This document shows positions 7,740 through 11,787 of a DNA stretch of 13,119 nucleotides, one piece after another. Location: NCBI GenBank assembly GCA_964626505.1, contig CAZVFR010000081.1:1-13119 (forward strand). Reading direction: 5' to 3'. The stretch is from CAZUGA01 sp964626505 (GTDB lineage Bacteria; Pseudomonadota; Gammaproteobacteria; Methylococcales; UBA1147). Within the stretch, counting starts at the first letter, position 1. The number at the start of each line of letters is the position of its first letter. Under the pieces are notes generated by a model. The model was not told the origin of the DNA. It was given only the letters and a program-made list of their open reading frames with translations, and made no database searches. The position numbers and the translations under genes are program-made.

Positions 7740-8435
7740 CTATTCCACAGACCCCATCATTCCACCTATATCCCGCACTGTTATTTGATAATTTTCCTGT
7801 GGCGTGCGGTTTTGTAAAATCGCTGTTTGTAGATTCAGGATAAGCAAATCAAATCGTCGTGAATATTCATCATCCTCATCTACTGATGGCAAACCACTGA
7901 GTTTGTTTTCCAGCGTAGCCTGATCTTCATTAGTCAAAGAGTCCCAACGTTCACGTTTAGCAAAAGTCTCGACATCTTTACGCTGCTTGCGGACAATAAA
8001 ATCATCCAGATTCATTAATGCTACACCTTCATGCATTTGATCTTTTAAGCTGATTCCAAAACTTACAGCAGCCTGATCCTCTGGCTTAGCGTTTTGTATT
8101 GCCACAGCCAATTCCAAACGACGCTTGAATATTTTCTGTTTAACGGGATACTGAATACCGGAATCATAGCCATCAGGATTGGCATCAAAGAACTCAAGAT
8201 TTTGGTAATAATCAAAAACAATAAACTCTTTTTTATCCTTGCCCGGCTCAAATAAGTCTTCGCACAATCGCGTACCTCGCCCGATCATCTGCCAGAATTT
8301 GGTTTTGGACCGCACCAACTTGAAGAACATCAGATTAACGACTTTCGGTACATCTATACCCGTGTCCAACATATCGACTGATGCAACAATATAGGGGTCT
8401 TTGCCGAATGGCACTAAGTTAAGGGTGTTTAGCAT
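7740..8435 (-). pseudogene. hsdR: Type I restriction enzyme R subunit (HsdR) fragment
   Basis: HsdR is the ATP-driven translocase and nuclease subunit of type I restriction systems. This 231-codon open piece contains only the second helicase lobe and the start of the C-terminal domain: motif V (SVDMLDTGIDVP) and motif VI (KFWQMIGRGTRLC), then FEPGKDKKEFIVFDYYQNLEFF and a helical C-terminal stretch ending near residue 231. The nuclease domain and Walker A/DEAD part, normally several hundred residues upstream, are absent. HsdR-like sequence probably begins at FGKDPYIV (about 8408); the nine residues before it look derived from the end of the adjacent IS4-type element. The 3' end is also short of a full HsdR C-terminus. 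No stop codon interrupts the piece, so the decay is fairly recent or the piece is still constrained. It cannot be an active subunit. Confidence 0.85.
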
Positions 8436-9056
8436 GGAATTTATGGCTGCTTGATGAGGTCTGAAATGAGATAATAAGGCATGAAAAACACGACCTTATA
8501 TCTCCCCGGTTTTCACCTGGCCACGTTGCGCCGCACACCGCGTTCAGCCCGTCAGATATTCGCCGAAAAAATGGCGGATTTGAAGCAGAAAACGTTTAGT
8601 CAGCTGGGCGAGTGTTTTGGACAATTTATTCCGGTTCAACATTTGCGACCGGCAAAGTCGGGCCCATCGAGTCGGCGAAGATTTTTCAGTAAAGAAAATA
8701 CTTTCTGGGCTTTTTTCTCTCAGATGCTGGATGCCGATGGGGGCTGTCAGGAAGTCGTTCGCAAGCTCCAGGCCTTTGCTGCAATGCAGTCAAACCCTTA
8801 CCCTCCTCATCAACGGCAGCGCACTGCCAGGCACGGAAAAAGTTTGAACACGCCAGCCTTGAGGCGATATTTCAGCATACGTCGGAACGATTTCAGGCGA
8901 TGTCGGAGAATGGTGTATTAAATAGTCGACGAGTTGTCGTGGTGGATGGGACCGGTATCAGTATGCCCGACACCCTAGAAAATCAGCAGGTGTGCCCGCA
9001 GCAAAGCCACCAAAAACCGGGCTGTGGTTTTCCACAAGCTGCCATCTGTGCGTGTT
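8410..9056 (+). mobile_element. IS4-family insertion sequence remnant (left part only)
   Basis: The element contains the first part of an IS4-type transposase. Its left end is inferred to lie near the GGCACTAAGTTAAGGGTG tract at 8410, because HsdR similarity stops there on the other side and the transposase frame starts 70 bases further on. The right part is missing: transposase similarity stops at about 9055, exactly where a REP palindrome begins. No right terminal repeat or target duplication could be identified, so the left boundary is approximate (8402-8480). Confidence 0.6.
8481..9056 (+). pseudogene. IS4-family transposase, frameshifted and truncated
   Basis: The first frame reads RRTPRSARQIFAEKMADL, then QLGECFGQFIP, ENTFWAFFSQMLDADGGC and QEVVRKLQAFAAMQS, typical of the N-terminus of IS4-type DDE transposases. 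Near 8789-8792 the frame changes by what looks like a one-base loss. The next frame continues KPLPSSSTAAHCQARKKFEH and then RRVVVVDGTGISMPDT, which holds the first catalytic Asp, and KPGCGFPQAAICACF. It then runs into the palindrome at 9063. The second Asp and the Glu of the DDE triad are lost, so the protein is dead. It lies head to head with the hsdR fragment, which it appears to have cut. Confidence 0.88.
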
Positions 9057-9062
9057 TTTTCT

Positions 9063-9094
9063 CGTTCCCACGCTCCTGCGTGGGAATGCATACC
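9063..9094 (+). repeat. REP-like palindrome copy 1
   Basis: TTCCCACGC (9065-9073) and GCGTGGGAA (9078-9086) form a perfect 9-bp stem with a TCCT loop. It is preceded by TTTTTTCTCG and followed by TGCATACC. It lies 4 bases beyond the 3' end of the RAYT gene and marks the break in the IS4 transposase. Confidence 0.9.
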
Positions 9095-9097
9095 AAC

Positions 9098-9628
9098 CTA
9101 CCATTGCGTACATACCTCCATTAATCCATCTTGCCCCAAGTAATTCCGAGCACTGGAATAACGCCAATGCTCTGGTAAATCAACATAACCACGCGTAACT
9201 GGATTCTGATGGATATAATCCACTTTTTGTTTCATCATTTTGTCATTTTGAATCCATTCAGGATGTATGCCTTCCTGCCAGAATTGATAAGCTCGATTAT
9301 CTTTATGCGCTTTCTTATAAAACGCCAACTGTTCCAAAATCCGAGTAACCTTATGCTCGTCGAGATACTGTATTAACTGTTTGGCTGAAAATGACTTAAA
9401 GCGCGCCATATCTCTATCCAGCTGCTTACTCTGGACCACAAGATGGAGGTGGTTTTCCAGAATAACATAAGCGTATAGCTTCAAGCCGTCTGCCATCAAA
9501 AAACGCAATGAATCCAGTAAAATACCCACAGTAGCCGGACGGGTAAAGACAGGAATCCAGTGCAAAATCGTACAGGTCACAAAATGAGGTAACTTCAGAT
9601 CAGTAATTTTATATCGGCTTCGGCCCAT
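9098..9628 (-). CDS. REP-associated tyrosine transposase (RAYT, IS200/IS605-like Y1 transposase)
   Basis: RAYTs are single-copy HUH-type transposases that recognise and move or maintain REP palindromes. The 176 residues show the HUH motif in ENHLHLVV (His60 and His62), PEHWRYSSARNYL near the C-terminus, and KVDYIHQNPV, whose Tyr138 lines up with catalytic Tyr115 of E. coli TnpA-REP (VDYIYINPV). Both essential motifs are intact and the frame has no lesion, so the protein may be functional. The ATG at 9628 has GGAG 12 bases upstream, somewhat far. The gene is bracketed by palindrome copies 1 and 2 in the same orientation, the usual arrangement for RAYTs. It sits between fragments of fic and the IS4 element. 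Confidence 0.92.
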   Translation of the reverse strand: MGRSRYKITDLKLPHFVTCTILHWIPVFTRPATVGILLDSLRFLMADGLKLYAYVILENHLHLVVQSKQLDRDMARFKSFSAKQLIQYLDEHKVTRILEQLAFYKKAHKDNRAYQFWQEGIHPEWIQNDKMMKQKVDYIHQNPVTRGYVDLPEHWRYSSARNYLGQDGLMEVCTQW

Positions 9629-9678
9629 TATTAGCTTTTACTCCCTTTAGCGATTCGTCATGCGTTGCTAACTACCCT

Positions 9679-9710
9679 GGTTCCCACGGTCCTCCGTGGT
9701 AACCCATACC
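9679..9710 (+). repeat. REP-like palindrome copy 2 (degenerate)
   Basis: CCACGG (9684-9689) and CCGTGG (9694-9699) keep a 6-bp stem, but the outer part has diverged (TTCCCACGG against CCGTGGTAA). It is followed by CCCATACC. It lies about 50 bases upstream of the RAYT start, in the same orientation as copy 1. Confidence 0.8.
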
Positions 9711-9725
9711 GAGTCTGCAAGTAGC

Positions 9726-9737
9726 GTATGCATTCCC
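9726..9737 (-). repeat. Half palindrome (GTATGCATTCCC), broken partner of copy 2
   Basis: The sequence from copy 2 to here matches the copy 5 to copy 6 pair at 51 of 61 positions by my count without gaps. This is therefore the left arm of a second, inverted palindrome whose right arm is gone. It stops at CCC, right before the T-rich flank of copy 3. Confidence 0.7.
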
Positions 9738-9752
9738 TTTTCTCGTTTTTCT

Positions 9753-9783
9753 CGTTCCCACCGTCCTCGGTGGGAATGCATAC
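9753..9783 (+). repeat. REP-like palindrome copy 3
   Basis: A perfect 9-bp stem TTCCCACCG (9755-9763)/CGGTGGGAA (9768-9776) with a TCCT loop is flanked by TTTTTCTCG and TGCATAC. The inner bases (CCG/CGG) differ from copy 1 (CGC/GCG) on both arms, so pairing has been preserved by a compensating change. Confidence 0.9.
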
Positions 9784-9801
9784 GATGCTTTGTATCGAGC
9801 C

Positions 9802-9835
9802 GGTATACATTCCCACGCGGGAGCGTGGGAACGAG
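9802..9835 (-). repeat. REP-like palindrome copy 4, inverted relative to copy 3
   Basis: The stem is TTCCCACGC (9810-9818)/GCGTGGGAA (9823-9831) with a GGGA loop. It begins with GGTATACA and ends with CGAG, the reverse orientation of copy 3. Copies 3 and 4 form an inverted pair 33 bases apart, resembling a BIME. Confidence 0.9.
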
Positions 9836-9867
9836 GCCGGAGGCTGGCGAGGCTGGAGCACCCCCCC

Positions 9868-10233
9868 TCACAACTCAATCTCCTCTTGCCGCTGGACTAA
9901 TTCCACCAGCGGTTCATTCACATAAAAATTTGTGCGGCCGACTTTGTGTTTGCTGACAAAGCCCTGCTCGGTTAATTCATGCAGATATTTAGTCGCCGTG
10001 ATACGGCTGACGCCCAGTTGCTCGACTAAAAACTGTACTTTGGTATAGGGATGAAAAAACAGGTTGTTGAGTAACTCTTGACTATAAATTTTAGGAAGCT
10101 CGCTGCGCATTCTTTGTTTAGTTGCCATGATCAGTTGACGAATTTGGCTGACAAATTCTATGCTTTCTTTGGCAGTGATTTCGATCCCTTCGATGATATA
10201 AAGCACCCAGTCTTGCCAGTTATATGTATACAA
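9868..10233 (-). pseudogene. fic: Fic family protein, C-terminal fragment with winged helix
   Basis: Fic proteins transfer AMP or related groups to target proteins through an HPFxxGNGR motif. That motif is absent here. What remains, about 120 residues, matches the C-terminal helical linker (NWQDWVLYIIEGIEITAKES, then IRQLIMATKQRMRSELPKIYSQELLNNLF by family memory) followed by a winged helix (VQFLVEQLGVSRITATKYLHELTEQGFV) and the ending GRTNFYVNEPL. The only start is a TTG at 10233, with an in-frame TAA directly before it, so the piece is cut rather than a short gene. fic genes are often found inside type I restriction operons, which fits the hsdM and hsdR fragments on either side. An inverted repeat cluster lies at its broken 5' edge. 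Confidence 0.8.
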
Positions 10234-10276
10234 TTATCCATTTTCTATACATATTCGTGATTTAATGTATAGAAAA
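10222..10276. promoter_or_regulatory. Overlapping dyads ATATGTATA/TATACATAT and TTTTCTATACAT/ATGTATAGAAAA
   Basis: TTTTCTATACAT (10241-10252) and ATGTATAGAAAA (10265-10276) form a perfect 12-bp inverted repeat with a 12-nt spacer. A further inverted arm ATATGTATA (10222-10230) matches TATACATAT (10246-10254). Three related half-sites of the TATACAT type thus lie in 55 bases at the 5' edge of the fic fragment. This looks like an operator for a dimeric repressor, perhaps the original control region of the fic or restriction genes. Confidence 0.45.
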
Positions 10277-10297
10277 AGAAGTAATTCTTTTCATCCT

Positions 10298-10328
10298 GGT
10301 TCCCACGGTCATCCGTGGGAATCCATAC
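10298..10328 (+). repeat. REP-like palindrome copy 5
   Basis: A perfect 9-bp stem TTCCCACGG (10300-10308)/CCGTGGGAA (10313-10321) with a TCAT loop is followed by TCCATAC. It is the intact counterpart of degenerate copy 2. Confidence 0.9.
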
Positions 10329-10344
10329 TGAGCTTGAAAGTCCC

Positions 10345-10377
10345 GTATGCGTTCCCACGCAGGAGCGTGGGAACGAG
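10345..10377 (-). repeat. REP-like palindrome copy 6, inverted relative to copy 5
   Basis: The stem is TTCCCACGC (10352-10360)/GCGTGGGAA (10365-10373) with an AGGA loop, starting with GTATGC and ending CGAG. Its loop and stem are the exact complement of copy 1. With copy 5 it forms an inverted pair 30 bases apart. It ends 13 bases from the stop of the hsdM remnant. Confidence 0.9.
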
Positions 10378-10389
10378 ATGTATACGGCT

Positions 10390-10500
10390 TTATTTCAACA
10401 TTCGCTTTAATTCTACAAGATCTTGTAGAATTTCAGATTCCAACGCTTCCAATTGATGCAATATCTGGTCAACCTTATTTTTGATTTCTCCTGTGATCAT
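10390..10500 (-). pseudogene. hsdM: Collapsed type I methyltransferase gene (hsdM), N-terminus joined to probable C-terminus
   Basis: The frame encodes 36 residues. The first 13, MITGEIKNKVDQI, match the conserved start of HsdM proteins of the MITGELKSQIDQIW type. HsdM is the DNA adenine methyltransferase subunit of type I systems and is usually about 500 residues. The rest (LHQLEALESEILQDLVELKRMLK) is an acidic helical stretch that resembles, from memory, the C-terminal ending of HsdM-like methylases. I infer an in-frame internal deletion that removed the whole catalytic core. The frame stays open upstream of the ATG at 10500 to 10581, but that part looks like leader sequence. The N-terminal match is firm, the C-terminal assignment tentative. 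A translated micro-protein cannot be excluded. Confidence 0.6.
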
Positions 10501-10533
10501 ATGACTCTCTGTATTCCGTTCGAATGCTACGCC

Positions 10534-10571
10534 CCAAGAAATTTGTACAAATACAGGTGCAAGTTTCTTGG
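10534..10571. promoter_or_regulatory. Inverted repeat CCAAGAAATTTG/CAAGTTTCTTGG upstream of the hsdM remnant
   Basis: CCAAGAAA (10534-10541) pairs with TTTCTTGG (10564-10571), followed by a T-G wobble and TTG/CAA, giving 12 pairs around a 14-nt loop. It starts 34 bases upstream of the hsdM ATG, where an operator or leader hairpin would be expected. No regulator gene is next to it, so its function is unknown. Confidence 0.4.
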
Positions 10572-10581
10572 AGCTTAGCAT

Positions 10582-10685
10582 GACATAAAGCGGTCTGAAG
10601 AGTCCAGATGATAGCCCGCTATACGCTATATCTTTTTGTTTTTAAGGGGGTTAAGGCTTTGCTTGTTGCAGGGTGACTCAGAGGC
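10582..10685. other. Short spacer between hsdM remnant and DUF3047 gene
   Basis: There is no gene here. A nested weak hairpin is possible: AGCGG (10589-10593)/CCGCT (10616-10620) outside and TCTG (10594-10597)/CAGA (10605-10608) inside. No U-run is placed to make it a terminator for the DUF3047 gene. Confidence 0.3.
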
Positions 10686-11345
10686 TTATTGCGCGGAAAA
10701 ATAAATGTCGCCGTAATAGGCGATTGCTTTGCCCTGGGTATTGTCGCTATCGGTCATCAGGGCGACCGCGTCTATTTTTGTAATCGTTTCACCAAATGCT
10801 TGCTTGAGGTCGATGAGCAGGTTTCTTTTTTCGTGTTGCCATTGACCTGTTTCTTCGCTGCCTGACCGTATCGCCAGCATGATGACATTTTGCCCCGCAA
10901 AAGCATTCGGCCAACTTTGATATTGTGGAGTACTACTGGCCCACACATAATTTAAAGCGCGGGTCCGCCAGAACGCCCATCCGCCGCTGATAACGACATA
11001 GATTCGGGCCGGGTAGTCATCGCCGTTTTTCTCTTGCTCGTTGGTGGTATCCAAAATGTTCTCAACGCGCCACGACCAGTTCAAATAGGGTGTTTGGCTC
11101 AGGTTTATCGGGATTTTACGCGCCAACCCGGACGCACTATTGTCACTGATGGCTCGCAAAACTTTGTTGCCGTCCAGATTGACGAGTGAATAGTCGGTTT
11201 TACCCGAGAAAGCTTCCGCTTCCCAGGTATCCAGGCTGCCCTCGGAAAAATCGCCGACTGAAATATTATCGGCCGCTGCTATGGGTGCGATAGCTATACT
11301 GAAAAGCGTTGTCCATAGCAAAATATTTTTTAACCTGTGAATCAT
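10686..11345 (-). CDS. DUF3047 family secreted protein of unknown function
   Basis: The 219 residues begin with a clear Sec signal peptide: MIHRLKN, a hydrophobic core at about 8-21 and an AAA|D cleavage site near residue 25, so the protein is likely periplasmic. The mature part carries the DUF3047 pattern by memory: WSWRVENIL (90-98), NGDDYPARIYVVISGG (107-122), WRTRALNYVWASS (126-138), WPNAFAG (145-151), EKRNLLIDL (172-180), IDAVALMTDSDNTQGKAIAYYGDI (191-214). The function of the family is not known, and I do not assign one. It starts 41 bases after the glpE stop, with no terminator between, so the two are probably co-transcribed. There is no strong Shine-Dalgarno before the ATG at 11345, which would fit translation supported by the upstream gene. 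Confidence 0.88.
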   Translation of the reverse strand: MIHRLKNILLWTTLFSIAIAPIAAADNISVGDFSEGSLDTWEAEAFSGKTDYSLVNLDGNKVLRAISDNSASGLARKIPINLSQTPYLNWSWRVENILDTTNEQEKNGDDYPARIYVVISGGWAFWRTRALNYVWASSTPQYQSWPNAFAGQNVIMLAIRSGSEETGQWQHEKRNLLIDLKQAFGETITKIDAVALMTDSDNTQGKAIAYYGDIYFSAQ

Positions 11346-11386
11346 TTGCGCCAGCTACCGCGTGTAATCAAAGTCGGTGGTTTAGC

Positions 11387-11692
11387 TTAAGATGAATATT
11401 TCATCCGCCATGCTTCAAATCCACCGTCCATGCTGTAGACATCCGTAAATCCCATGGTTGTAAAATATTCCGCCGCCGATTGGCTGCTATGGCCATGGTA
11501 ACAATAGACCAACAGCGGTTTGGTTTTATCCGCGCTAGCGACAAATTCCTGAACATTGCTGTCGTTGATCTGTACCGCGTCTTCTATGTGTGCGGCCTGG
11601 TAGGATTGAGGGTCACGAATATCCGCAACCGTAACGGTTTGTTCATCGATTAATTTTTTTACTTGTTCGATGTTGATGGCTTGAACGCTCAT
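11387..11692 (-). CDS. glpE: Thiosulfate sulfurtransferase GlpE (single-domain rhodanese)
   Basis: GlpE transfers sulfane sulfur from thiosulfate to cyanide or thiol acceptors in the cytoplasm; its natural acceptor is not settled. The 101 residues (E. coli 108) match GlpE throughout: INIEQVKKLIDEQ, VADIRDPQSYQAAHI (22-36), active-site loop CYHGHSS (64-70) with persulfide-forming Cys64, and YSMDGGFEAWR near the end. The CYHGxSS loop is the GlpE form of the rhodanese active site. The ATG at 11692 has a strong AGGAG 5 bases upstream (11698-11702 on the complement). The glycerol operon genes that accompany glpE in enterobacteria are absent. It is followed by the DUF3047 gene and preceded by a long uncharacterised gene on the same strand, 95 bases away. 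Confidence 0.94.
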   Translation of the reverse strand: MSVQAINIEQVKKLIDEQTVTVADIRDPQSYQAAHIEDAVQINDSNVQEFVASADKTKPLLVYCYHGHSSQSAAEYFTTMGFTDVYSMDGGFEAWRMKYSS

Positions 11693-11742
11693 AAGGGCTC
11701 CTGTACGGCCATGAACTGAATTATATTTTCGAATGGGTGGAT

Positions 11743-11769
11743 ATTATCGCACGCTTATTTAATTGTTCA
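11743..11769 (-). promoter_or_regulatory. Possible sigma70 promoter for glpE-DUF3047
   Basis: On the minus strand TGAACA (complement of 11764-11769) and GATAAT (complement of 11743-11748) are spaced 15 bases apart. Reading the -10 as TAATAT gives 17 bases. The -10 is 5 of 6 to consensus, the -35 only 4 of 6. The position, about 50 bases before the glpE start and after the stop of the upstream gene, is right. Confidence 0.35.
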
Positions 11770-11787
11770 CATGTTTCCCTAGGCGTA

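Noticed and set aside
9672..9925. Several overlapping open frames of about 65-86 codons on both strands
   Set aside because: They are products of the palindromic repeats; their peptides are translations of the repeat units.
9056..10377. CRISPR array
   Set aside because: The repeats are palindromes in both orientations at irregular distances, without spacers of constant length and without cas genes.
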